Of a stretch of DNA of 64,000 nucleotides, positions 52,367 through 61,803 are shown one piece after another. The DNA is from a bacterium. Lineage in GTDB: Bacteria; Actinomycetota; Acidimicrobiia; Spongiisociales; Spongiisociaceae. The stretch's first letter is position 1; every line of letters starts with the position of its first letter. A model generated the notes under the pieces. The model ran no database searches. It was not told where the DNA came from and saw only the letters and a program-made list of their open reading frames with translations. Made by a program: the position numbers and the translations under genes. The stretch spans positions 24,428 to 88,427 of the forward strand of contig JAPPFW010000095.1 of NCBI GenBank assembly GCA_028821575.1, given 5' to 3'.

Positions 52367-55287
52367 AGCCCGTGATGGCCCCTCTGGTGCCGCCCGCAGC
52401 CGTCCGGGGCAACGATTGGCGGTCGCTGGATCCACCGCCGCCCGCCGAGTTCCATCCCACGATCCCGGTCACAGTGGTGATCCCCTATTACGAGACACCG
52501 GAGGCACTCCACCTGACGCTGGCGGCGCTCGAGAACCAGACCTATCCGCGCGAGCTCTTCGAGGTGGTGATCGTCGACGACGGGTCCGCCGCGCCCCTGC
52601 GGTCGGCGCCCTCCAGCCCGCTGGAGGTCCGGATCTTCCGCCAGGAGGACCGGGGGTTCGGAGCGGCGCGCGCGCGTAACCACGGTGCACGCGTGGCGGA
52701 CCACCCCATACTTGTCTTCCTCGACTCCGACATGCTGCCGGAGGCCTCGTGGTTGGCCTCTCACGCACGTTGGCATCACATGGCATTCGACGTTCTCACC
52801 CTGGGATTCCGGGCACATGTCGACGTGGAGGGGTTGACGCCGGCCTCCGTCCGCGACCGCAACGGATCTCTCGAGGAGTTGCTCAAGGGAAGGGTCATCG
52901 ACCGCCCGGAGTGGATCGAGTTCTACATGGTCCGGACTAGGGAACTGACCTCCGCGGCCGATGACATATTTCGCGTGGTGACCAGCGGCAACCTGGGGGT
53001 CAGCCGCCGGTTCTTCGAGGACACCGGCGGATTCGACGAGTCGTTCGACCGATGGGGAATGGAGGACACCGAGTTCGGATTCCGCGCCCACACACGCGGC
53101 GGGCTTCTCGTACCCGTCAGGGACGCTTTCTGCTGGCACCAGGGCGGGAGCGCGACGCCCGACCCGGCGCGGAAGGAGAGTCTCGACTTCCAGCGGGCCA
53201 AGGTCTCCCATCTCATCGCCCATCCCGACTTTCGTATCGACAGTCCCGGACGGAGCTTCTCAGTCCCGAAGTTCGTCGTGACCGTCGATCCGCTCGACCG
53301 CTCACCGGAGGTGATTCACCGGACCATCGAGGAACTCCTCGGCGGGACGGTTCACGACCTCGTCGTATGGGTGGGCGACCGGCCCGGCGACCCCGCATCC
53401 GAGTGGCTGCGTCGAGGCCTCGGCCCGGATCCCAGGGTGTTCTTCGGCCCGCTCGACGGAGCGCTCGAGCGATTCCCCCACTCCCCCTTCCACCTAGCAG
53501 TGCCGGCCGGGATGGAATGCGGAACCGGAACGGTCAACCGGCTCAGGGACCAGATCGGATCCTCGGCCGCTGCTGTCGGCCGGCTCACCGATGGTTCGCA
53601 GCTCTCCATCGTTCGGGCTTGGGCGTTGCACAGATCGATGCGTACCGGCAGCCTGGTGGAAGAGGTGGGTGATGTAGTGGCGGCCGATACCCGCGATTTC
53701 ACCGTTCACGGCGGCAGTGGAGTGACCGATCCGCTCGTAACCCGGTCACTGCATCGTTCCAAGGCGGCCCGAGTGCTTCGCGAACTGGCGGGAGTCCGTA
53801 GCCCTCGAAGAGCCTGGGCCTTCCTGCGCTGGATCACTGCGGCGGTCCGGCTCCGGATGCCGACCGTGCGGCGGCGCGGCCGGTCGGCATCGCTCGGGAG
53901 ACCGCCCCTCCGGAGCGGAAGGCGGTCCCGATCGGTCCAGCAGGCCCAGTACCCGCTCGGTGTCGACATCGCCGTGGTGGGTCTCCGGGCACGGTCGGTG
54001 TTCGCGGCATCGGATCGCGTTCACTACTCGACCAGCGGAGTACACAGTGATCTCGTACTGGCGGATACCGGCGATCTGATACCGGATGCGGGTCGGGCGG
54101 CCGGAATTCCCGCGGTGGTCCTGGCGGATCGTGCATCCCGGATCGCCGTGCCGGCTTTCGACCCCGAACAGGTCAACCCCGTGAACTGGGTAAGGCATGC
54201 GGGCGGCGACATCGGAGCGCTGGGTCGGGAAGAATTGCTCCCGCCGGCGACCAGGGTCGACAGGGTGGTGGAGAGTTCCGACCGCGAGGCTCTGTCCAAG
54301 CTCCATCATGTGGAGGACGTAGGCGGTTTCCACACAGACGTGACGCTGAGAGCGGCGACGCTCGCTGCCCTGGCCGCCACCGGAGTCGTCGTGCATCTGG
54401 CCGACACCGACGCCAACCTGGAGGCCCACCTCGGTCCCGACCTCTACCGGCAGATGCGGGACGAGCAGCTTCCGGCCGCCGATGCCGCGCAACGGGAACG
54501 TGCGAGCATCCGAATGCGCCGGGCCGCCCTCCTCGGCCACTCGCTGGTGGCCAGGGCCCGCCAAGTGGCATACGCAGCCGGTCTCGAAAGCCATCCGGGC
54601 CTTCCCGGAGTCTCGATCATCCTCCCCACCAAGCGCCCGCGAGTGCTGGACCGCACGCTGGAGACGGTCGCATCCCAGACATACCCGCGGCTCGAGCTGG
54701 TGCTGGCCCTGCACGGGTCCGGGTTCCCGGACACGATCGATCGCTCCGCACTCCCCTTCAACGTCGAGGTGGTGAGGGTGCCCGCCGAAGCCTCATTCGG
54801 AACGGTGCTGAACCAGGCCACGGAAGTGGCCGGGGGCAGGCTGCTGACCAAGATGGACGACGACGACCATTACGGCGCCGAACACGTCTGGGACCTGGTA
54901 CTGGCCCGCCAGTTCTCGAAGGCGAATCTCGTGGCTAAGGGTGCGGAGTTCGTCCACCTGGTCAACTCCGACACGACGGTCCACCGCTACGCCGGTGGTG
55001 GGGAGACCTTTGCCAGTGCCTTCACGATCGCCGGCGGAGCCATGCTCATAGCCCGGTACGACCTGGAGGAGGCGGGCGGATGGAGGCGCGTCGACACCGC
55101 GGTGGACCAAGCCCTGGCGCGGGACGTGGCTCGCATCGGGGGTCGCGTGTACCGGACCCACGGCCACGGCTACATTCTCGTCCGCCACGGAGAAGGGCAT
55201 ACGTGGAGCGCGCCGGACTCCTACTTCCTTAGCCAGGCACAGGACAGGCGCCCCGGGTGTGACCTGGCCTTCGCCGGCATCGAGTGA
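52363..55287 (+). CDS. Giant two-domain GT2 glycosyltransferase, paralogue of the preceding gene
   Basis: 974 residues with the same plan as its upstream neighbour: GNDWRSLDPP, VTVVIPYYETPEALHLTL, VIVDDGS, FLDSDMLPEASW, GGFDESFDRWGMEDTEF, and a second GT2 from about 745 (VSIILPTKRPRVLDRTL, MDDDDHYGAEHVWDL). The heptapeptide linker of the first copy is missing. The pair is clearly a tandem duplication that has diverged. GTG start overlaps the upstream stop. Confidence 0.85.
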   Translation: MKPVMAPLVPPAAVRGNDWRSLDPPPPAEFHPTIPVTVVIPYYETPEALHLTLAALENQTYPRELFEVVIVDDGSAAPLRSAPSSPLEVRIFRQEDRGFGAARARNHGARVADHPILVFLDSDMLPEASWLASHARWHHMAFDVLTLGFRAHVDVEGLTPASVRDRNGSLEELLKGRVIDRPEWIEFYMVRTRELTSAADDIFRVVTSGNLGVSRRFFEDTGGFDESFDRWGMEDTEFGFRAHTRGGLLVPVRDAFCWHQGGSATPDPARKESLDFQRAKVSHLIAHPDFRIDSPGRSFSVPKFVVTVDPLDRSPEVIHRTIEELLGGTVHDLVVWVGDRPGDPASEWLRRGLGPDPRVFFGPLDGALERFPHSPFHLAVPAGMECGTGTVNRLRDQIGSSAAAVGRLTDGSQLSIVRAWALHRSMRTGSLVEEVGDVVAADTRDFTVHGGSGVTDPLVTRSLHRSKAARVLRELAGVRSPRRAWAFLRWITAAVRLRMPTVRRRGRSASLGRPPLRSGRRSRSVQQAQYPLGVDIAVVGLRARSVFAASDRVHYSTSGVHSDLVLADTGDLIPDAGRAAGIPAVVLADRASRIAVPAFDPEQVNPVNWVRHAGGDIGALGREELLPPATRVDRVVESSDREALSKLHHVEDVGGFHTDVTLRAATLAALAATGVVVHLADTDANLEAHLGPDLYRQMRDEQLPAADAAQRERASIRMRRAALLGHSLVARARQVAYAAGLESHPGLPGVSIILPTKRPRVLDRTLETVASQTYPRLELVLALHGSGFPDTIDRSALPFNVEVVRVPAEASFGTVLNQATEVAGGRLLTKMDDDDHYGAEHVWDLVLARQFSKANLVAKGAEFVHLVNSDTTVHRYAGGGETFASAFTIAGGAMLIARYDLEEAGGWRRVDTAVDQALARDVARIGGRVYRTHGHGYILVRHGEGHTWSAPDSYFLSQAQDRRPGCDLAFAGIE

Positions 55288-55289
55288 TT

Positions 55290-55309
55290 CCAGATGCCAG
55301 ATGCCAGAG
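55290..55309. repeat. Short heptamer repeat CCAGATG x2-3
   Basis: CCAGATG, CCAGATG and a partial CCAGAGA directly after the glycosyltransferase stop, followed by an AT-rich gap to the convergent gene. Confidence 0.5.
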
Positions 55310-55369
55310 AACCCATAGTATCACTTACTATCGCTTACGGTTATTCATATCGTTACTAGAAGTCCATCG

Positions 55370-56782
55370 CTAGCCGCTGGCTCGTAGTGCGGAACCGGTC
55401 ACCAACGCGTAGCGTCCCTTCTCGAACACAGCGACCGGCGTCCCGATCCACGGCGGCGCCTGATCGACGCGCACCAGGACGAGGTCCGCGTCGCCGACGG
55501 CCTCCACGTCCACGGGGCTCAATTCGATCGCCGGAAGGTCCCAGTAGTAACTGACCCACCGCGGGACAGGATCCACACCCTCGGCCACCCAGGCCACGGC
55601 CTGGCCGCGCGCGGGGGCGGACTCTCGCAGCAGCGCTCCCGCGTCCGACGGCGCTTGGAAGTAGGCGTCACGGTACGGTGGCAGACGGCCGAGACCCACC
55701 GCGGCCAGCAGCACCAGGGTGGCCGCTACACCGAGAGCGATCCGGCTGCTCTCCAGCCTCCGTTCTACGTGATCCGCCATCACCGCCAGACCGAGGAACA
55801 CAGGGAGGAGGAGAGGATAGGTCCAGAAGTCGTGGATGAGTGCGCCGCCGGGTGCGATCAGCGTCCACACGGTGAGGGCCGCTGCGGTGGTACCGGCGGC
55901 CATACGCGTCCGGCGATCGATGAGGGCCACTGCTATCGCCGGGAGGATCAGCAACCTGAACCACCTGGGGAACAGAGTGCGGTAGAACCACAGATAGTTC
56001 TCGAGCAGGTCGGCCGGTGAGGGCCACCGCAGCCGGGACATGGTGTGTCGGGCCAACTCGGTGGCGTCGCCCGCGACCGCCGCCCAGACCAGAACAGCCA
56101 GGACCGTCGAGACGCCGACGCCACCCACCGCCAAGGCTGCCTTCCGGCGCCCGGCTTCCCTCATACCCAGGCCGGATACGAGGACAGCAACGCCGGCCCC
56201 AAGCCAGGACGAGAGAGCGGCCAGACCCGAGGCGATCAGCAGAACTCGGTACCCGCGGCCCAGCCTGTGGTGCCGGTGCCAAAGAGCTAGCAGCACCAGC
56301 AGGACTGAGACGCCGAGTCCGAGACGTCCGTAGATCCAGAACATGGGAGTCGACGCGACAAGTGCCATGACCAACACCGAGGACCACGGCCCCAGATCGA
56401 GTTCACGGGCCAACCACAGGAGTCCTGCCACGGTTCCCAAGCCAGCCAGGTATCCGATCGCGTGGAGTTGCCACTCGCCCTGTCCCAATAGCGATCCCAA
56501 CACTGCATGGAGCACGTTGAGGAGCGGCGGGTGATGGGTGTACGGGTCGTTCGAGAACGGCGCCATCGACGCCAAAAAGTCGGAGTTCACCAGCCCGTGC
56601 TCCAGCAGGTTACGGACATGGAGGCCGAACCGTCCGTTGATCCGGCCATCGTGACTTGCGCCCAAGGGAAGGAACAGCAGTTCCCACCAGGAACCGGCCA
56701 GGACGGCCGCGACCACCACCCCCCCACCGACCCGGACCCGCGTATCCCGCCAAAGTCGGCCTCGAACGGCGCCGTCCCTCAC
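55370..56782 (-). CDS. GT-C-type multi-pass membrane glycosyltransferase-like protein (paralogue)
   Basis: 470 residues and about ten helices. LPLGASHDGRINGRFGLHVRNLL and THHPPLLNVLHAVLGSLLGQG align with the equivalent loop of the protein at 47.6-49.1 kb; the tails also match (PRWVSYYW, DLVLVRVDQ). It converges on the giant glycosyltransferase pair from the other side, so the two GT-C genes bracket the duplicated GT2 genes. Substrate unknown. Confidence 0.72.
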   Translation of the reverse strand: MRDGAVRGRLWRDTRVRVGGGVVVAAVLAGSWWELLFLPLGASHDGRINGRFGLHVRNLLEHGLVNSDFLASMAPFSNDPYTHHPPLLNVLHAVLGSLLGQGEWQLHAIGYLAGLGTVAGLLWLARELDLGPWSSVLVMALVASTPMFWIYGRLGLGVSVLLVLLALWHRHHRLGRGYRVLLIASGLAALSSWLGAGVAVLVSGLGMREAGRRKAALAVGGVGVSTVLAVLVWAAVAGDATELARHTMSRLRWPSPADLLENYLWFYRTLFPRWFRLLILPAIAVALIDRRTRMAAGTTAAALTVWTLIAPGGALIHDFWTYPLLLPVFLGLAVMADHVERRLESSRIALGVAATLVLLAAVGLGRLPPYRDAYFQAPSDAGALLRESAPARGQAVAWVAEGVDPVPRWVSYYWDLPAIELSPVDVEAVGDADLVLVRVDQAPPWIGTPVAVFEKGRYALVTGSALRASG

Positions 56783-56798
56783 CGGGCGAAGCCTATCG

Positions 56799-57566
56799 CT
56801 ACCGGAACGACCGAGCGGTGGGCTTGGTCGAGGACTCCTCTCCGGCCGCGTCGATCACATCCCTCAATTCTTCGACCGAGGGTGCGCCGGATGGCCCCGC
56901 CGGGCCCCGGTAGATGCGGCACCCCAGACCTATGGGCGCGTCCGGGTCAAGGAACGGGTCGGCTCCGTTCACCAATACCGTTGGAGAACCGCGGAAACCG
57001 TGCTGGACGGCCTCTTCGAGCGTCTCGATCCGCTGAAGCGCTACGGGCACTCCTAGTTCGGCAAGTCGACGCGCGGTCACCTCCCAGTTGGGACAACCAT
57101 CGAAGTACTGGAGAGTGATCCCGACCGCGGAACCGTAGCCCAGGTCAGGGCTGTCGGAGTCGACGAGGCTGCAGATGCAGTGATCAGGCCAATCGTCCTT
57201 CGTCCGATCCGCAGCGATCTGCAAGTCCTTGAGCCGTTCCCGAACCCGCTCCAGATCCCGTATCTCCCGGTCGAGACGGGAGACCTCCCTGGCAAGAGCC
57301 TCCCGCATCGGGCGACAGGGAGCGACACCGTCGGAGCGCAACCTCACAACATCGCGCACGTCCTCCAGTGGAATGTTGAGCGCGCGCAGGCGGCGGACGA
57401 ACCGCAGCAGGTCTGCATCTTCCTCGCGGTACACCCGGAACCCCTCCGCATTCCGCTCGGCTCGGTCCACGATCCCCTTCTTCTCGTAGAAGCGGATAGC
57501 GGACGCCTTCAGTCCCGTGGAGCGCGCTACTTCACCGATCAGCACTTCAACCTCCGGAGTGGTCAC
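56799..57566 (-). CDS. MerR-family regulator fused to a thioredoxin-like domain
   Basis: 255 residues. N-terminal MerR: LIGEVARSTGLKASAIRFYEKKG (wing-helix start), FRVYREEDADLLRFVRRLRAL and a coiled dimerisation helix. Cysteines in VAPCRPM and DHCICS sit where MerR/ZntR proteins bind metal. From about residue 150 a second domain follows, ITLQYFDGCPNWEVTARRL then GSPTVLVNGADPF, resembling the small DGCPxW thioredoxin-like family. The fusion may sense a metal or redox signal directly. It is divergent from a GT2 gene with a dyad in the gap. Confidence 0.8.
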   Translation of the reverse strand: MTTPEVEVLIGEVARSTGLKASAIRFYEKKGIVDRAERNAEGFRVYREEDADLLRFVRRLRALNIPLEDVRDVVRLRSDGVAPCRPMREALAREVSRLDREIRDLERVRERLKDLQIAADRTKDDWPDHCICSLVDSDSPDLGYGSAVGITLQYFDGCPNWEVTARRLAELGVPVALQRIETLEEAVQHGFRGSPTVLVNGADPFLDPDAPIGLGCRIYRGPAGPSGAPSVEELRDVIDAAGEESSTKPTARSFR

Positions 57567-57576
57567 GCCGAAACTA

Positions 57577-57598
57577 CACCTTCAATCGGGTTGAATGG
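57577..57598. promoter_or_regulatory. Dyad operator near the MerR-type gene start
   Basis: TTCAA (57581-57585) and TTGAA (57591-57595) form a small dyad in the 28-base gap upstream of the MerR-type gene. It is a possible autoregulatory operator and argues that the divergent GT2 gene starts further downstream. Confidence 0.35.
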
Positions 57599-57699
57599 CA
57601 ACTGCCATCATCGTAGGCCTCCCTTGGGACCGCCCGACTGGATGGCGGGTCGTCACTCCGGGCTTGCCGCCAAGCGTTCGGGCGGTCAAACTCGCAGGC

Positions 57700-58629
57700 G
57701 TGGCACATAAGGCGACGGTAGACGTGAGCATCGTCCTGCCCGTGTTCAACGAGGCTGGGCACCTGGCAAGGGAAGTTCGGAGAATTCGCGACGCCATGGA
57801 CGGCTCGCACTACGAGTACGAACTCCTGGTGGTCGACGACGGTTCCACCGACGGCGGGCTAGCCGAGTTGGACGGCATGGCCGGCATCCGACTGGTCTCC
57901 TTCGAGCAGAATCGCGGGTCCGGCGCGGCCCGGCGTGCGGGGACCATGCTGGCCGAGGGGGAGGTGGTCGTGTGGACCGACGCCGACATGACCTACCCGA
58001 ACGACTTGATTCCCGAACTGGTGGACCTGCTTCCCGGCTGGGACATGGTCGTGGGAGCACGCAGGTCCGAGGGTGGATCTGCCAAGCTGGCCCGCGTCCC
58101 GATCAAGTGGGCGATCCGCATGCTGGCGTCCTTCCTCACCATGACCAGGATCCCCGACCTCAACTCGGGCTATCGCGCCTTCCGCCGGGTGGTGGCCGGC
58201 CAGTACCTGCATCTGCTGCCTAGCGGGTTCAGTTGCGTGACCACCCTCACCATGAGCTTCCTCTCGAACGGGTACTCGGTGCGCTACACACCCATCGACT
58301 ACGCCCCCCGGGCCGGCGACTCGAAGTTCCACTGGTGGAAGGACACCGCCCTCTACATCCGCCAGGTTCTCCGCATGGTCCTGCTGTGGAATCCCTTGCG
58401 CTTCTTCGCACCCATCGCTGTGGTCCTTGGCGTTACCGGCGTAGCCAAACTGCTCTACGACCTCGTGACGAAAGACCTGCGGGTGGCAACCAACACGGTG
58501 GCTCTTCTCGGTGCAGCCGCGGCGGTTCTCCTGCTGGCCCTCGGCGCTGATCTTCTGGTGCAACTCAACCGGCCGCGCGACACGGTGCTTCCAGCCACGT
58601 CGGCCCGTCGCGAGTTGCGAGACCGCTGA
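57700..58629 (+). CDS. GT2 dolichol-phosphate-mannosyltransferase-like membrane protein
   Basis: 309 residues from the GTG at 57700, just before the domain; an ATG at 57595 is in frame but lies on the putative MerR operator. GT-A motifs: VSIVLPVFNEAGHLAREV, LVVDDGSTDGG, VVWTDADMTYP (DxD), GARRSEGGSAKLARV, LNSGYRAFRR and DSKFHWWKD, then two C-terminal helices. It likely charges polyprenyl phosphate with a sugar, which could feed the GT-C-type proteins nearby. Confidence 0.85.
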   Translation: MAHKATVDVSIVLPVFNEAGHLAREVRRIRDAMDGSHYEYELLVVDDGSTDGGLAELDGMAGIRLVSFEQNRGSGAARRAGTMLAEGEVVVWTDADMTYPNDLIPELVDLLPGWDMVVGARRSEGGSAKLARVPIKWAIRMLASFLTMTRIPDLNSGYRAFRRVVAGQYLHLLPSGFSCVTTLTMSFLSNGYSVRYTPIDYAPRAGDSKFHWWKDTALYIRQVLRMVLLWNPLRFFAPIAVVLGVTGVAKLLYDLVTKDLRVATNTVALLGAAAAVLLLALGADLLVQLNRPRDTVLPATSARRELRDR

Positions 58630-58750
58630 GCGGATGCGATCGGCGGTTCGGTAGTGGCGCTGGAGTCGGACTCCCAGGAGATCGGTTGACGTCCGCGTTC
58701 CACCCCGCGTCATCGTTTCGAGTCCGTCCCGAGACGACGTAGCCATCCCG

Positions 58751-59824
58751 ATGACCTCTCGCATAGCAATCGCCGGCTGGTTCGGTTCGGACAACCTCGG
58801 TGACGAGTTGATCCTCAGGTCACTGGTGGGTTCCCTGAGCGCTCGGGGCGCTGAGCCGGTCGCGGTCTCGATCGATCCCGACGACACCACCCGTATCCAC
58901 GGTATCGAAGCGGTTCCGCATCGCTCCCCCCTGGACTACCTGAGGCTAGGTCGCGCCCTGCGGGAGACCCACGGGTTGGTGGTGGCCGGGGGATTGATCC
59001 AAACCGAGACATCGGTGTGGAACCTACCCTTCCACGCTTCGAGGCTGCATTCGGCCCGCGATTTGGCCGGCTGCGCGGTCGGTCTGGGGGTGGGCAGGGT
59101 CGGCGGTCCGCTCGCAGTCCCGATCGCCCGTGGAAGCCTCCGCCGATTGCGGCTCGTCGTGGTGCGTGACCACGACTCAGCCGACCGGCTTCGAGGCTGG
59201 GGCCTGGAGAACGTCAGGGTCGGCAGTGACCCGGTAATCGGTGATCGGGTGGACGCGCTCGCTCCCGAGGACACGATGTGCGTGATACTTAGGCCGCCCA
59301 ACCGCCGCGGGATCGGAACCGCCGCATCCAAGGCCGCTCCTCCATCGTCGGCCACCTCGTCCGCCCTCGCCAGTGGGCTCGAAGCAGTCGCGGACGCGAC
59401 CGGGTTGTCCATCCGGATGGTCACCTTCCAGGCAAGCCGCGACCTGCCGGTCCACCGGTCGATCGCCGATCGTCTCGGTGGCGAGGTCGAACTGGTGACA
59501 CCCCGTCTCGCCAGTGTGATCGAGGAGGTGGGACGGAGCCGGCTGGTGATCACCATGCGCTATCACGGCGCCATCGCCGCCCTCCTGCACGGGCGACCGG
59601 CCGTGCTGCTCGACTACTCCCCCAAGATGGCTTCGCTGGCTGCGGAGGGGGGCCGCTGGGCGCCGCTGCTGAACCCGCTCGAACCCGAACCCGACCGTAT
59701 GGTGCGGGCCGCCGAGGCCGCCCTCGGGGTGACATCGCGAGCCATCGAGGTTCGGGGCGCGTTGCGGTATCGCCTCGCCGAGAACGACCGGGCCTTGGAC
59801 GCCATCGCCGGAGCCGGCCCATGA
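58751..59824 (+). CDS. Polysaccharide pyruvyl transferase family protein (CsaB/WcaK type)
   Basis: 357 residues: IAIAGWFGSDNLGDELILRSL at the N-terminus is the family hallmark, followed by VVAGGLIQTE, VVVRDHDSADRL and a C-terminal ITMRYHGAIAALLHGRP block. It transfers pyruvate from phosphoenolpyruvate to a sugar of a wall polymer. CsaB-type pyruvylation creates the ligand for SLH modules, and two SLH proteins are encoded in this window. The ATG of the next gene overlaps the stop. Confidence 0.82.
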   Translation: MTSRIAIAGWFGSDNLGDELILRSLVGSLSARGAEPVAVSIDPDDTTRIHGIEAVPHRSPLDYLRLGRALRETHGLVVAGGLIQTETSVWNLPFHASRLHSARDLAGCAVGLGVGRVGGPLAVPIARGSLRRLRLVVVRDHDSADRLRGWGLENVRVGSDPVIGDRVDALAPEDTMCVILRPPNRRGIGTAASKAAPPSSATSSALASGLEAVADATGLSIRMVTFQASRDLPVHRSIADRLGGEVELVTPRLASVIEEVGRSRLVITMRYHGAIAALLHGRPAVLLDYSPKMASLAAEGGRWAPLLNPLEPEPDRMVRAAEAALGVTSRAIEVRGALRYRLAENDRALDAIAGAGP

Positions 59825-60795
59825 CGCGGCTCAAACCGCTTCTGAGGGTGATGCGGATCGGTTACCTGATCGGGCTGGTGATCCTGATCGCATGGGTGGT
59901 GCGGTCCGAGTGGTCCGAGGTGGTCGAACTCGTGGACGGCGCCCGACCGCTACTCGTGGTCGCCTCGCTGGTAGCCAGCTTCGGACTGATCCTCGCCGGG
60001 GCCTGGTTCTGGGTCGTCGGTCTCCGCACGCAGGGATACCGCGCTCCCGGCCCGCAGGTGTTCGCGAAGGCCACACTCGCCACATCCCGTTCCCTTCTGG
60101 CCAGATACGTCCCGGGCTCGGTGTGGTTCGCGGTGGGCCGGGTGGGCTTGCTGCGTTCGGCCGGAGTGCCCCTCGGCCCGCTCAGCGCCACAGCCGTGCT
60201 CGAGATGGCCACCAGCCTCACCGTGGTGCTCATCTGCGGCCTCGTCGTCCTCGGGCTCTCCGGAGGAGTACCCGGAGGGGCAACCTGGATGGTCCTGCTG
60301 GCCGTGGGACTGATCGCGGCCACCTCCCCCACGATCGGAGGGAGGGTGGTGGCCTGGCTGGCGGCTCGCCGCGGGGTCGAGTTCTCGCTGACCTGGCGGG
60401 GTTACCTGAGGCTTCTCGGTGTCAACGTGGTCTTCTGGGGGTGGTCGGCCGTGACCTTCCTGCTCTACCTCCGGGCGTTCCCGGCCACGGACTCGTACCG
60501 GACGACCCTGGTCATCGGTGGGTTCCTGCTCACCTGGGGAATCGGCTTCCTGGCCCCGTTCGCCCCCCAGGGGATCGGCGTGTTCGAGGTCAGCATGGCC
60601 ACCGTGCTCCAAGCGGAAGGGGTAGCGGGTACGGCGGTGGTGCTGGGCGGCTACCGGCTGGTACTGCTCGCCAGGGACCTGATTGCCACCTCAACAGCCG
60701 AGGTCATCGCCACCCGCAGAGCGCTTCGAGGATCTGCTCGGAAGGAGACACTTCAGGAACCCGGACCGGGTGCCGGAAGCGGTCCGGATCGCTGA
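59821..60795 (+). CDS. Lysylphosphatidylglycerol-synthase-TM-like membrane protein (flippase-like domain)
   Basis: 324 residues with about eight helices in the DUF/LPG_synthase_TM pattern: ARYVPGSVWFAVGRVGLL and GFLAPFAPQGIGVFEVSMATVL are typical landmarks. Such proteins are linked to lipid or glycolipid transfer; there is no soluble lysyl-transferase domain. It is coupled to the pyruvyl transferase (ATGA). Its 3' end overlaps the convergent epimerase by about 90 bases. Confidence 0.75.
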   Translation: MTRLKPLLRVMRIGYLIGLVILIAWVVRSEWSEVVELVDGARPLLVVASLVASFGLILAGAWFWVVGLRTQGYRAPGPQVFAKATLATSRSLLARYVPGSVWFAVGRVGLLRSAGVPLGPLSATAVLEMATSLTVVLICGLVVLGLSGGVPGGATWMVLLAVGLIAATSPTIGGRVVAWLAARRGVEFSLTWRGYLRLLGVNVVFWGWSAVTFLLYLRAFPATDSYRTTLVIGGFLLTWGIGFLAPFAPQGIGVFEVSMATVLQAEGVAGTAVVLGGYRLVLLARDLIATSTAEVIATRRALRGSARKETLQEPGPGAGSGPDR

Positions 60796-61780
60796 CGAAG
60801 TCGCTGATGATCGACCGGTCGTAGCAACTGAGGACCACGTTCTCGCCGAGCCCGTCCGGCCGGTCGGTGCGCTTGCGCCACAGCAGGGTCGGAACCCCCA
60901 GCATGGCGCACTCCTCCTGGATCGACCCCCCGTCGGTTATCACGAACGGCGCAGCTCCCAGCATGCCCAGGAATTCGGAGTGCCCGACCAGTTCCCCGAG
61001 TTCGACTCCTGCCCGGGTCAACCGGTCCATGGTCGCCTTCCCAAGCGCGCTGGCGGTGGGCTGGTGAAGCAGCCATCGTACCGCTCGATCCGTCGCCAGT
61101 TGCTCGGCCAGCGAGGCCAGACCCTCGCGGCGGGATCGGCGGTGGAGGTTCTCGACGCGGTGCATCGTGATAATCACAGGCCCGTCGGCCTGGCCGACCG
61201 GATCCGACCGCCGGAGGGCCTCCAGCACGGTGTTCCCGGGTAGAGCGACGATCTCCCCCTTGACGTCCATCGCTTCGAGGTTCCGGACCGCCTCCTCGTC
61301 GGGTGCGAAGAGCAGATCGGCGCGCCGCGCCACGAGGAACCTGATGATCTCCTCGGGAAACGGGTGGAGCCAGCGGCCCGAGCGCAAACCCGCCTCCAGA
61401 TGAGCCACTGCTAGCCCCGCGCGGCGGGCCATCACCATGCTGAGCAGGGTCGAGGGTGTGTCACCGTGGACGACGCACACCCCGCCGCGGCCACCGAAGA
61501 CCGTTGCCCGGAGCCGGCCCTTCGACACGAGGCTACCGGCTAGACGCACTGTCCATACCAGAGCCTGGGGAATCGAGGCTACATCTGCGCCGCGCCCGAG
61601 CCGCACGTCGGGTGGCCTTATCCCCATCTCCTTCCGGAACGAGTCACCGAGCACCGCATGCTGACCGGAGTCGACGAGCCGGTAGTCGACACCTCGCTCG
61701 TCCATCAGCCACAGAAGGGGGGCGGTCTTGATGTATTGAGCCTTGGTGCCGATGAACACGTGCAACTCGGGCTGAGTCAT
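60704..61780 (-). CDS. wecB: UDP-N-acetylglucosamine 2-epimerase family protein
   Basis: 358 residues from the ATG at 61780, next to HVFIGTKAQYIKTAPLLWLM. Other blocks: VVHGDTPSTLLSMVMA, AHLEAGLRSGRWLHPFPEE, LFAPDEEAVRNLEA, TMHRVENLHRR and ITDGGSIQEECAMLGVPTLLWR. It interconverts UDP-GlcNAc and UDP-ManNAc for surface glycans. The first block is a slightly divergent form of the usual GTRPE motif. The ABC exporter genes lie just upstream on the same strand. Confidence 0.85.
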   Translation of the reverse strand: MTQPELHVFIGTKAQYIKTAPLLWLMDERGVDYRLVDSGQHAVLGDSFRKEMGIRPPDVRLGRGADVASIPQALVWTVRLAGSLVSKGRLRATVFGGRGGVCVVHGDTPSTLLSMVMARRAGLAVAHLEAGLRSGRWLHPFPEEIIRFLVARRADLLFAPDEEAVRNLEAMDVKGEIVALPGNTVLEALRRSDPVGQADGPVIITMHRVENLHRRSRREGLASLAEQLATDRAVRWLLHQPTASALGKATMDRLTRAGVELGELVGHSEFLGMLGAAPFVITDGGSIQEECAMLGVPTLLWRKRTDRPDGLGENVVLSCYDRSIISDFVSDPDRFRHPVRVPEVSPSEQILEALCGWR

Positions 61781-61803
61781 TGCGCGACCCGGCCGGTCGA
61801 CAC

